A DNA stretch of 64,000 nucleotides from UBA7330 sp965243485 (GTDB lineage: Bacteria; Bacteroidota; Bacteroidia; Cytophagales; Cyclobacteriaceae): assembly GCA_965243485.1 (NCBI GenBank), contig CBDEVP010000001.1, forward strand, positions 5,890,001 to 5,954,000, given 5' to 3'. The position numbers were made by a program, and so were the translations under genes. Below are positions 9,231-16,488 of this stretch, one piece after another; positions within the stretch are counted from its first letter, which is position 1; each line of letters begins with the position of its first letter. The notes beneath the pieces were generated by a model that had not been told where the DNA came from, searched no databases, and was given only the letters and a program-made list of their open reading frames with translations.

Positions 9231-9692
9231 ATGAAAAGAGTCACTCATTTACTAACAGCCTTAGTGTTTATATCTCTTAGTGTATTTATCAGCTGTAACA
9301 AAGGGGATGGTGGAGATGATGGTCCCACACCTACCGAAGAACAAGCCAATTTGCTGAGAGGTACGTGGAATCTGGTGCAAAATGGCGCAAGATTAGGAAC
9401 CACCATTAGGCCTGAGTGGGAAGGTCTGTCAGGAGTACTCCAGGGTGATATTACCGGAGGAACTATCGCCATGACGGGCGTACCATCCGACCCCGGAGCA
9501 TCCGACGTATGGCCCGCAAGCTCTTCATGGACCTTTGGAGACAGTATCACCGAAATTGTAAGAAGTGATGGTGTCACGATGAATGTCACGGTCACAGAAA
9601 ATCAATTGGTGGTTAGTTTTACCATTACCGGATCCGGTAGGATCGAAGGGTTTGATGGATCCTGGACCTTTACATTTGAAAAAGGATCATAA
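9231..9692 (+). CDS. Small lipocalin-like lipoprotein of unknown function
   Basis: A 153-residue protein with a lipoprotein signal peptide: M-K-R, a hydrophobic core, then S-V-F-I-S-C with Cys at about 22, followed by an acidic/Gly linker (N-K-G-D-G-G-D-D-G). The mature part starts with L-L-R-G-T-W-N-L-V, the entry motif of lipocalin-like calycin domains common in Bacteroidota, and continues as alternating beta strands, ending W-T-F-T-F-E-K. Ligand unknown. It stands alone between the lipid A operon and a strong terminator at 9721. Confidence 0.75.
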   Translation: MKRVTHLLTALVFISLSVFISCNKGDGGDDGPTPTEEQANLLRGTWNLVQNGARLGTTIRPEWEGLSGVLQGDITGGTIAMTGVPSDPGASDVWPASSSWTFGDSITEIVRSDGVTMNVTVTENQLVVSFTITGSGRIEGFDGSWTFTFEKGS

Positions 9693-9720
9693 AAGATTTA
9701 CGATTTTTAATAATTTTACA

Positions 9721-9746
9721 GGGAACAGGAAACTGTTCCCTTTTTT
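9721..9746 (+). terminator. Rho-independent terminator after the lipocalin-like gene
   Basis: A perfect 8-bp stem GGGAACAG / CTGTTCCC with a GAAA loop, followed directly by six T. It lies 29 bases after the stop at 9692 and ends that transcript. Confidence 0.9.
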
Positions 9747-9770
9747 CATGCGCTGATACTAACAGATCAC

Positions 9771-10277
9771 TTGATACAATACCAGGACAAATACTTTGAT
9801 CAGGACAAAAACCAGATTTTAAGAGCAGCACAGGGCTTCGTTGAACCCAGGCTTCTAAATCAGTGGGTAGAGATTGCCAGGGATAAATATCATCAGGCAG
9901 AAAATCCCATGGGCCTGGTCGATGATTTTATATCAAAAGTCAATCAGGTGCAGGATTATGATGTGACCTTCCTCAGTGAGTTCTATGAGTTGCTCTCTGT
10001 CATCTACCGTTTTACCATCGGAGACAACCAGCTTGAATTCATCTGGGATGGAAGAAGCCATTATGAGGTTTATGCTGAAAGTTGGTCCGAAAAATTCCTT
10101 GAATGGGTTAGTGACCTGTCCGCTCAACCTGAAGTGTACAGAAGTATCCTCAAGGCCTGTATCCTCAAGCAGGATATCAATTTCAGGTTTCATTATTATG
10201 CAGTCAGGAGGATCATTCTCAATAGATTTTCTGTCAACTGGAGCAGAAACAAGATTATTTCGTATGCTAGCGGCTAA
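9771..10277 (+). CDS. Conserved hypothetical protein, 168 aa
   Basis: Soluble helical protein without signal peptide or recognised domain. The only start that keeps the full frame is TTG 9771 (M-I-Q-Y-Q-D-K-Y-F-D); the first in-frame ATG would be about residue 47. Features include many aromatic and acidic residues, W-V-E-I-A-R-D-K-Y and a C-terminal basic stretch V-R-R-I-I-L-N-R-F. It follows a terminator by 25 bases, so it needs its own promoter, not identified. Its last 11 bases overlap the convergent acylphosphatase gene. I do not recognise a function. Confidence 0.6.
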   Translation: MIQYQDKYFDQDKNQILRAAQGFVEPRLLNQWVEIARDKYHQAENPMGLVDDFISKVNQVQDYDVTFLSEFYELLSVIYRFTIGDNQLEFIWDGRSHYEVYAESWSEKFLEWVSDLSAQPEVYRSILKACILKQDINFRFHYYAVRRIILNRFSVNWSRNKIISYASG

Positions 10278-10542
10278 TGTCAAACGAGTCGAACCCTTTT
10301 ATCTCCGCATCTGAAACTTCAACCCCTGCTACCCTGGCCTGTGGAGGACCTTTTTTACACCAGTCAACAAACTGTTTGATTGCATCCTCCCCCCCTTCCG
10401 CATGGATAAGTACCGAGCCGTCAGGTTGATTCTTCACCCAACCATTCAGACCGATGGCCCGGGCCTGATCCCTGGTGGATGCCCGGAAAAAGACACCCTG
10501 CACTTTCCCGGTACAAAGGATCGTTTTAGCTACTGCTGACAT
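10267..10542 (-). CDS. acyP: Acylphosphatase
   Basis: Small cytoplasmic enzyme hydrolysing acyl-phosphates such as 1,3-bisphosphoglycerate or carbamoyl phosphate. The family signature is complete: G-K-V-Q-G-V-F-F-R-A-S-T with catalytic R20, and G-W-V-K-N-Q-P-D-G-S-V with catalytic N38. 91 residues is the normal length. It converges on and overlaps the preceding hypothetical gene by 11 bases and lies 4 bases downstream of the gene at 10547, so it is probably the second gene of a two-gene leftward unit. Confidence 0.94.
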   Translation of the reverse strand: MSAVAKTILCTGKVQGVFFRASTRDQARAIGLNGWVKNQPDGSVLIHAEGGEDAIKQFVDWCKKGPPQARVAGVEVSDAEIKGFDSFDISR

Positions 10543-10546
10543 TTCT

Positions 10547-10921
10547 TTAATGCTTCAGACCGCACTCCTTACAAAACTTCATCTTGTCAGGTGGTCTTTT
10601 CTTTGGCGGCTTTTTATGCCCGAAATACAATGGATTGGAATACTGTGGATCCTCAGCCTTCTTCTGCTCTTTGGCCTTTTCCTTATAGACTTCCTTCATC
10701 TTTTCACGGAATTCGGCTATTTCCTCTTCCCTGCTTTTATTAAAGACGGTCTTTTTTTCTTTCTTTTTGAAAATACCCAAAAATCCTTTCTCCTTCTTCT
10801 TTGTAGCCTGGTATGCCGGAGGTGGAGGATCTTTTGGTTTTACTTCTCGTGTGGACTGACCAAATGAATCTTTTGCGAAGAACAGGAATAAAACTGTAAG
10901 AATGAAAAATTTGAAGTGCAA
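10547..10921 (-). CDS. Exported basic protein with C-terminal Cys-x-x-Cys motif
   Basis: 124 residues with a clear signal peptide (M-H-F-K, hydrophobic core, S-F-G-Q cleavage site about residue 22). The mature protein is lysine-rich, with P-P-P-P, a K-K-K-E-K-G-F-L-G-I-F-K-K-K-E-K-K segment, a charged helix around 60-90 (E-E-E-I-A-E-F-R-E-K-M-K-E-V-Y) and a terminal M-K-F-C-K-E-C-G-L-K-H. The two Cys and a His at the end could bind metal or form a disulphide. No known domain; function unknown. It lies 4 bases from acyP and divergent from the TPR protein gene. Confidence 0.65.
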   Translation of the reverse strand: MHFKFFILTVLFLFFAKDSFGQSTREVKPKDPPPPAYQATKKKEKGFLGIFKKKEKKTVFNKSREEEIAEFREKMKEVYKEKAKEQKKAEDPQYSNPLYFGHKKPPKKRPPDKMKFCKECGLKH

Positions 10922-11097
10922 ACCGTGAATAATATTTTTGTTTCTTTACTCAACGTGTGAACGAACAATTATTGTTCCATTGTTGATAATGAATTACAAA
11001 GGTAGCGGATCAAAAATATTTGGTACCATTTATGATATATTAACTCATTATCGATGAAACATGGTCCAAATAAGATTATATGACCATATTTACCACA

Positions 11098-11676
11098 ATG
11101 AATAAGCTATTCTTAAGTATTCTGCTCACTGGCTGCTCCATCTATGCTTTGAGTCAGTCCATCCCTGACGGAGAATTAACCCGAAGGATGGACCAGGGTG
11201 TGATCATGATGGAGTCGGGTGATTATGAATCGGCACAGAAAGAATTCCTGTTTGTCATGGGCCGGATGGAATCACTTCCCTCGGATATGGCCTATTATTT
11301 CGGAAGAAACAGCTTCCATCTCAGCAAATACAAGCAAAGCATCAATTGGCTTAATAAATACATACAGCTTAAGGGTACCCAGGGCCGGTTTTACGACATG
11401 GCCATCAAATATTTACAGTTGGCAGAAGAGGAGTATGTGAAGATCTCCCAAAGTCAGACTGCTGAAATACAAAGAGAGCTTCAGGGAGATGACTATGACT
11501 GCGGTGGATTGCAGAAGATGATCTGCCCGGTATGCAATGGCACTGGTGTCATAATCGTTAACGGTCCGTTTGACAGGATCTACAAGACTTGTCCCTACTC
11601 CCTTGGTGAATCGTATCTTTCCTGCGAAGAATACAACCAGTTTATGAGAGGTGAGCTGGAGCCCAAAAATCAATAA
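11098..11676 (+). CDS. Exported TPR-like protein with a CxxCxG zinc-finger-like motif
   Basis: Start taken at ATG 11098, where a signal peptide begins (M-N-K-L-F-L-S-I-L-L, cleavage near Y-A-L-S-Q-S); an ATG six codons earlier would spoil it. Residues about 30-115 form helical tetratricopeptide-like pairs (G-V-I-M-M-E-S-G-D-Y-E-S-A-Q-K-E-F and Y-K-Q-S-I-N-W-L-N-K-Y-I). The C-terminal part has C-P-V-C-N-G-T-G, the half-motif of DnaJ-type zinc fingers, followed by Y-K-T-C-P-Y. A periplasmic scaffolding role is plausible but unproven. Its stop abuts the convergent deoxyhypusine-synthase-like gene. Confidence 0.7.
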   Translation: MNKLFLSILLTGCSIYALSQSIPDGELTRRMDQGVIMMESGDYESAQKEFLFVMGRMESLPSDMAYYFGRNSFHLSKYKQSINWLNKYIQLKGTQGRFYDMAIKYLQLAEEEYVKISQSQTAEIQRELQGDDYDCGGLQKMICPVCNGTGVIIVNGPFDRIYKTCPYSLGESYLSCEEYNQFMRGELEPKNQ

Positions 11677-12651
11677 TTACCAACCAAGCACATAAGCGAA
11701 TATCAGGGGGGCCACGATCGTGGCATCAGACTCCACGATGAATTTTGGTGTGTTCACATCCAATTTGCCCCAGGTGATCTTTTCGTTAGGTACGGCTCCG
11801 CTGTAAGAACCATAACTGGTGGTCGAATCTGAGATCTGGCAGAAATAGCTCCAGAAAGGGGTATTTTCAAGCTCCAGATCCTGATACAACATCGGCACCA
11901 CACAAATAGGAAAATCACCGGCGATGCCTCCCCCGATCTGAAAGAAACCAATACCTTCATCTCCTGCATTCTTCGTGTACCAGTCAGCTAGGAAGGTCAT
12001 GTATTCAATGCCGGATTTCATGGTACTCGGTTTTAGCTCCCCTTTGATACAATAGCTGGCGAAAATATTACCCATCGTAGAATCCTCCCAACCCGGAACG
12101 ATCATGGGCAGGTTTTTTTCCATGGCGGCGATCATCCAGCTGTTTTTTGGATCTATTTCATAATGCTGACTGAGCACCCCGCTTTTCAAAAGCTTATACA
12201 TGAATTCATGAGGAAAATAACGTTCTCCCTTTTCCTCTGCTTCTTTCCAGATCTTATAAATATGTTTTTGGATCCTGCGAAAAGCTTCTTCTTCAGGGAT
12301 ACAGGTATCGGTCACTCTATTGAGGCCCTGATCCAGTAATTCCCCCTCCTGCTCCGGTGTAAGATCCCGGTAGTTTGGGATTCGTTTGTAGTGGGAATGT
12401 GCAACGAGGTTCATGATGTCTTCCTCCAAATTTGCACCGGTGCATGAAATGATATGTACTTTGTCATTGCGGATCATCTCCGACAAGGAAATGCCCAACT
12501 CCCCGGTACTCATTGCACCTGCAAGGGAAACCAGCATTTTCTTATTTTCATCCAAATGCTTGATATACCCCCTGGCAGCATCCACTAAAGCGGCGGCATT
12601 GAAGTGTAGAAAATTCTTTTCAATAAACTGAGTGATTGGTTTCGAAGACAT
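11677..12651 (-). CDS. Deoxyhypusine synthase-like protein (catalytic Lys position is Gly)
   Basis: 324 residues from ATG 12651; a TTG eight codons earlier is less likely. The Rossmann-like DHS fold is evident: L-V-S-L-A-G-A-M-S-T-G-E-L-G near the start, S-C-T-G-A-N-L-E-E-D-I, P-M-I-V-P-G-W-E-D-S-T, F-Q-I-G-G-G-I-A-G-D-F and the C-terminal W-G-K-L-D-V-N segment. True DHS transfers aminobutyl from spermidine to eIF5A through a Lys in G-G-G-x-x-K; here the motif reads G-G-G-I-A-G-D-F, so that Lys is absent. Bacteria lack eIF5A. The family is known as deoxyhypusine synthase-like; the activity is unknown, perhaps polyamine or NAD-related. Confidence 0.85.
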   Translation of the reverse strand: MSSKPITQFIEKNFLHFNAAALVDAARGYIKHLDENKKMLVSLAGAMSTGELGISLSEMIRNDKVHIISCTGANLEEDIMNLVAHSHYKRIPNYRDLTPEQEGELLDQGLNRVTDTCIPEEEAFRRIQKHIYKIWKEAEEKGERYFPHEFMYKLLKSGVLSQHYEIDPKNSWMIAAMEKNLPMIVPGWEDSTMGNIFASYCIKGELKPSTMKSGIEYMTFLADWYTKNAGDEGIGFFQIGGGIAGDFPICVVPMLYQDLELENTPFWSYFCQISDSTTSYGSYSGAVPNEKITWGKLDVNTPKFIVESDATIVAPLIFAYVLGW

Positions 12652-12754
12652 AGTGCTTGCTAAAGGTTTTTTCAAAGCTAAGAATATCTCGCAAAAAAAA
12701 GCCTTAAATAACCTAATACAAGTACTTCCGCGGTTTCGTCAGTCTATGAAAATA

Positions 12755-12865
12755 TTATACAATATAGAAGAGAGAAAGCAGAAACAACACAATCAATGTC
12801 AATGTTGTCAGCTTAATCAGCTCCTTTTTAACCTCTACCGGTTGTGTTTGATCTTTTTGTTCCAT
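12755..12865 (-). CDS. Candidate 36-aa single-pass membrane protein
   Basis: Short frame with ATG 12865 and TAA 12755-12757. The product begins M-E-Q-K-D-Q-T-Q-P-V, continues with a charged E-V-K-K-E-L stretch and ends in a hydrophobic segment (L-T-L-I-V-L-F-L-L-S-L-F-Y-I-V) long enough for one membrane helix. A polar head plus one helix is a typical bacterial small membrane protein. It lies 60 bases after the anti-sigma/barrel gene in the same direction and may be co-transcribed with it. No clear ribosome binding site is visible, so expression needs proof. Confidence 0.45.
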   Translation of the reverse strand: MEQKDQTQPVEVKKELIKLTTLTLIVLFLLSLFYIV

Positions 12866-12925
12866 GGCGATAAATCGGTGTTTGAAATAAGGACACAAGC
12901 CCCGATGAAATGGTTGTAAAAAAAT

Positions 12926-14377
12926 TTAATTAAAACGGTACCGAATTCCTGTGTTGATCCCATACCCACTAGGCGAAGCCACAAATGAAGTGCTTTGCTT
13001 GGTAAGCGAGGTGATCGGTTGTCTCATGTAGGGTTCCACCGTGAGCTCTACCTGATCAAAAATGGAATAACCGATCTGCAACCCCCCCAGACCGGCAAAA
13101 CTGATCTCCCTGTAGGGCGAACTCACTCCGGGTCCGATAGAGACATTAGCCACTTCACTGTTTGGATCCACCAGCCGGTTACCCAGGTAAAAATTGGTAG
13201 CTACTCCGGCATTCACCACAATATTGAGTCTGCTGTCTATCAGGATAAATCCCGCTTTGAGAGGTACCGAAGCAAACTGGAATTGATTGTCCAGGTCCAC
13301 ATCCTGATAATTGTATTGAATGAACTTTTCTGCGCCGATGATGCTGTTAAGCTGGGTGACACCCCTTGTTTCGGAGGAAGCGGCAATCGGCTCTACTGAA
13401 TTTGGAGACTCCACCACTACATTGGTCTGGGTTGTGGCATCAGCCTGGGTATAAAAGACCCCGCTTTCAATGATCCAGTTGTCACTGATCCGCATTCCAA
13501 AATTGACCCCGAGATCGATGGTGGTCCCGCTTCTCATTCCTTCCCTGACTGCAGGCGACTGGTTCGCTACTCTGAAAGAATTGGCATTGGACATGGCAAA
13601 ATTCTCGGCAGTAGCCAGATCCAGGCTGCTGGCGAGAAGATTGGAAGGGCCGGACTGATAATTAGGATCAAAACTTCCTGAACCCATGCCAACGCCTGCC
13701 CAAAATTTATCGTGACTTTCTGACTTCCTTTTTCGCGCCTGAGCAAATTTGCCACTGATAGGCTTGTTATACATCCGCCGATCGGTCTGCGCATTAATGT
13801 TATAATGGATCTCCGGTTGCAGGGAAGACTGATCATCCAGTGTAAGCACCTGGTATTTTGACCCGTCACGGTCCTGATAAGCCAATTCTTCCCGATAGTA
13901 AACAAAGGATCCGTTACTTTCTTCTTCCGTGCCCGAATAATTGTTTGCTCCGATATTGGATATTGATTGAGTACTTTTCGAATAATGGTTTGCTCTGGTA
14001 TTGGATATTGATTGAGTACTTTCTGAGTCATCCTTTACAATTATTCCCGAGTTTAGGACGGATTCATCGGTCGAACCGGATTCTGGATCCTCAGATAACT
14101 CCAGTGGAGCATTTTGATTTTGAACGATAGTATTGTTGATAGAGTCCTGATAGGAAACCAGGTAGTTGATGCCAAATAATGCGGCAATAAACACCGCTGC
14201 GGCCGCAGTCCACTGATAGAACCTGGCCTTCCTTCTAAGAACGGCCATCTGACCGTAAGCCAGCTCCCGCTCGATATTTCCCCATACCCTGGGATCCGGT
14301 TGCCTGGAAGCATCTTCAAAAGCTTCCTCCCAGGCCTTTTCGAATTTTTCATCCTCAAAGTTCTCCCGCCTTGCCAT
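12926..14377 (-). CDS. Dual-membrane-spanning anti-sigma factor with outer-membrane beta-barrel
   Basis: 483 residues in three parts. Residues 1-52 are a charged helical cytoplasmic segment with W-G-N-I-E-R-E-L, as in anti-sigma domains. Residues about 53-75 form one membrane helix (A-A-A-A-V-F-I-A-A-L-F-G-I). Residues 76-225 are a polar, Ser/Asn/Asp-rich linker with an internal 15-residue duplication. From about 228 (F-W-A-G-V-G-M-G-S-G) to the C-terminal Y-R-F-N the sequence is Gly/aromatic amphipathic strands, as in PorT/OmpA-type barrels. Such an architecture matches the dual membrane-spanning anti-sigma factors described in Bacteroides. It overlaps the ECF sigma gene by 23 bases, which supports a sigma/anti-sigma pair. 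Ligand or signal unknown. Confidence 0.8.
   Translation of the reverse strand: MARRENFEDEKFEKAWEEAFEDASRQPDPRVWGNIERELAYGQMAVLRRKARFYQWTAAAAVFIAALFGINYLVSYQDSINNTIVQNQNAPLELSEDPESGSTDESVLNSGIIVKDDSESTQSISNTRANHYSKSTQSISNIGANNYSGTEEESNGSFVYYREELAYQDRDGSKYQVLTLDDQSSLQPEIHYNINAQTDRRMYNKPISGKFAQARKRKSESHDKFWAGVGMGSGSFDPNYQSGPSNLLASSLDLATAENFAMSNANSFRVANQSPAVREGMRSGTTIDLGVNFGMRISDNWIIESGVFYTQADATTQTNVVVESPNSVEPIAASSETRGVTQLNSIIGAEKFIQYNYQDVDLDNQFQFASVPLKAGFILIDSRLNIVVNAGVATNFYLGNRLVDPNSEVANVSIGPGVSSPYREISFAGLGGLQIGYSIFDQVELTVEPYMRQPITSLTKQSTSFVASPSGYGINTGIRYRFN
13931..14020 (-). repeat. Two 45-bp tandem copies in the anti-sigma periplasmic linker
   Basis: Positions 13931-13975 and 13976-14020 are near-identical and encode residues 120-149: S-T-Q-S-I-S-N-T-R-A-N-H-Y-S-K, then S-T-Q-S-I-S-N-I-G-A-N-N-Y-S-G. 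In-frame duplication lengthens the predicted periplasmic linker without altering the flanking domains. Confidence 0.9.
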
Positions 14378-14915
14378 AATTCACTTTGCTGCTTTCGTTA
14401 ATCCATTCCTGCAATAAACTTTTTGCTCTTGCATATTGGGATTTGGATGTCCCTTCACTCAATTCAAGCATTTCAGCGATCTCATGGTGTTTAAACCCTT
14501 CAATCGCATAAAGATTGAAAATGATCTGACATCCGCTTGGCAAGCGCCTGATCATGTCCATCAGCTCCTGTTGACTTAATGAAGAAACTGCCGTCTCGTT
14601 TGCACTGTATTGATTCAGGTCATTGATGTCCACCATCGGATAGAGATAAAGTTTACTTCTCTGGTGGTTCAACGCTGTATTGATCACAATGCGCTTGATC
14701 CAATAAGCCAGTGACGAATCTTTTCTGAAGTTTTCAATGCTTCTGAATACCTTTAGAAAAGCTTCCTGAAGAATATCCTCGGCCTCCTGCTCCATCTTCG
14801 TATACCGCAAAGCAACGGCATACATCCTGGGAGCGAAAGTATCATAAAGCTGTTGCTGAGCTTTAGCATCCTGCTTGCAGCAGCCCTGAATTAATTCTTC
14901 TTCACTGAGATGCAT
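14355..14915 (-). CDS. ECF-type RNA polymerase sigma factor
   Basis: 186 residues, group IV (extracytoplasmic function) sigma factor. Region 2 spans about 20-90 (Y-D-T-F-A-P-R-M-Y, E-A-E-D-I-L-Q-E-A-F-L-K-V-F, Y-W-I-K-R-I-V-I-N). Region 4 spans about 115-165, with M-I-R-R-L-P-S-G-C-Q-I-I-F-N-L-Y-A-I-E-G-F and the helix-turn-helix H-E-I-A-E-M-L-E-L-S-E-G-T-S-K-S-Q-Y-A-R-A. The following gene overlaps by 23 bases and encodes its likely anti-sigma factor. A TAGATTTG box at 14976-14983 (minus strand) may be part of its promoter. Targets are unknown; other Bacteroidota ECF factors paired with such barrels govern envelope traits. Confidence 0.93.
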   Translation of the reverse strand: MHLSEEELIQGCCKQDAKAQQQLYDTFAPRMYAVALRYTKMEQEAEDILQEAFLKVFRSIENFRKDSSLAYWIKRIVINTALNHQRSKLYLYPMVDINDLNQYSANETAVSSLSQQELMDMIRRLPSGCQIIFNLYAIEGFKHHEIAEMLELSEGTSKSQYARAKSLLQEWINESSKVNYGKAGEL

Positions 14916-15237
14916 CCAGTTTAATTTTCAACCTTAATGACGCCCGATCGAATAAAATAGTTGTAATGACCTAAACAAATCTATACAAACGAAAGCACAC
15001 ATTATAAATGGCAAATAGTAATCAATAAGGCAAAGGATTTGGCCGATACCACCAAAACGTTTAATAAAATTCTTATATTTCTAACAATTACAATAGCTAA
15101 ATGGAGCAATTAAGCCTTTACCAGAATAAAGAGGTAAAACGAAATCTAACCCATTCTTCAAAATCTCATCAGAATTTCCTCAAAATCCGAGATCAAATTA
15201 GTCCCTGATACGTTCATGGTTATATGCCAGTTAAGGT
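14916..15237. other. Divergent intergenic region between sigma factor and deiminase genes
   Basis: 322 AT-rich bases without a credible gene. On the minus strand a perfect Bacteroidota -7 element TAGATTTG lies at 14976-14983, 61 bases before the sigma factor ATG; no TTTG at the expected distance was found. On the plus strand I see no clear promoter, only an AAGG just before the GTG at 15238. Confidence 0.5.
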
Positions 15238-16485
15238 GTGAAAGCATTGCTGATTAAAACTTTTAGATGGAGGTCTGGCATTGGTCCGGGCTTTATCCTC
15301 CCTGTGCTGTTTTTACTTTTGAGCTGTAGCGATGCAATCAACATCGAAGGCATCAATTCTCCGGCTGCTGAATTTGAGGAGCAGGAAACTACCTTTGTTT
15401 GCTGGAATCCTGGTTTTCAGAAAACCATCACAGCGCTGATCCATACCATAGCTCAGCACGACCATGTCACGCTTTTTTACAATGAGCGATATCACCGCCC
15501 GGAGTCCCTGACGGAAATCCTGCAAAACAGTCAGATAAACCTGCAAAATGTGGAGCTCTCCCCATTTAATCTTGAAAACGACAATGTCTGGATCCGCGAT
15601 TACGGACCTGTATTTATACCTGCAGACAACGGCGAGTACAGGGTGCTTTCATTCAGATATGATCATGAGGCCAATCAGGATTACAACCGCTTCGGTGAGC
15701 AGTACTCATCAAAGATGCGTCTTTCATTTTTGAACAGCAGCATGTATAGCGCAGGCGGAGGCAGGGAGATCAATGGCCTGGGCACGATGATCCTGATCGA
15801 GAGCTACGAACGCTTTATCAATCCGGGGTTAAGTCTGAAGGAGATCGAAGATGAGTATAAGAAAAAGCTCAACCAAAAGAAGGTCATCTGGCTTAAGAAA
15901 GGCCTTCCCCAGGACGATGCTTTCGACAACGGGCCGGTCCATGAAAATATCTATGGCAATGGCGTGAATGGGCATATTGATGAATTTTGCCGCTTTGCTG
16001 ATGCCAATACCATCTTACTGGCCAAAGTAGATCCCGGTGACCTATTGAGGGACAGCTATTATCATGTGGTTAATCAAAGGCTGGAAGAAAACTATGAGAT
16101 CCTCAGGAATGCCAAAGACCAGGATGGAAAACCTTTTAGAATAATCAGAGTGCCTCAGGCTCCCATTTTATTTAATGAAGAAAACCACAATGGCCAAAGC
16201 ATTTACTATACCCCGGTCACCAGCTACCTGAATTTCGTACTCACTAACAATTCCGTAGTTATACCGGCTTATTACGATGAGGGTGATCCCCCGTATATCC
16301 GCCAGAAAGACGAAGAAGCTAAAAGGGTCTTTCAACAAATATTTAAAACCCGAAAAGTGGTCATGCTTCATTCCCTGGACCTAAACTACAGTGGCGGCGG
16401 ACTTCATTGCATCACGCTCAATAAGCCGCGTAAAAAAGAACCGGCAAGCACATCAGCAATCTTTTTCAGGAAGAAAGCAGCCTGA
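15238..16485 (+). CDS. Lipoprotein of the agmatine / peptidylarginine deiminase family
   Basis: 415 residues from GTG 15238 (AAGG directly upstream). The N-terminus is a long signal sequence ending L-L-S-C with Cys30, so the protein should be lipid-anchored. The rest is the PAD_porph deiminase domain: Asp121 in W-I-R-D-Y-G-P, His246 in G-H-I-D-E-F and nucleophile Cys391 in S-G-G-G-L-H-C, in the order of Porphyromonas PPAD (D130, H236, C351) and agmatine deiminase. It should convert a guanidinium group to a ureido group, releasing ammonia. Free agmatine versus C-terminal peptidyl-arginine as substrate cannot be decided. No T9SS C-terminal sorting domain is visible. It converges on ychF with 3 bases between. 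Confidence 0.87.
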   Translation: MKALLIKTFRWRSGIGPGFILPVLFLLLSCSDAINIEGINSPAAEFEEQETTFVCWNPGFQKTITALIHTIAQHDHVTLFYNERYHRPESLTEILQNSQINLQNVELSPFNLENDNVWIRDYGPVFIPADNGEYRVLSFRYDHEANQDYNRFGEQYSSKMRLSFLNSSMYSAGGGREINGLGTMILIESYERFINPGLSLKEIEDEYKKKLNQKKVIWLKKGLPQDDAFDNGPVHENIYGNGVNGHIDEFCRFADANTILLAKVDPGDLLRDSYYHVVNQRLEENYEILRNAKDQDGKPFRIIRVPQAPILFNEENHNGQSIYYTPVTSYLNFVLTNNSVVIPAYYDEGDPPYIRQKDEEAKRVFQQIFKTRKVVMLHSLDLNYSGGGLHCITLNKPRKKEPASTSAIFFRKKAA

Positions 16486-16488
16486 ATT

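Noticed and set aside
12632..12919. Rightward frame of 95 codons between the deoxyhypusine-synthase-like and anti-sigma genes
   Set aside because: It starts antisense to the 5' end of the first gene and has no protein character (Q-C-Q-C-C-Q runs). The opposite strand holds the more convincing 36-residue membrane protein.
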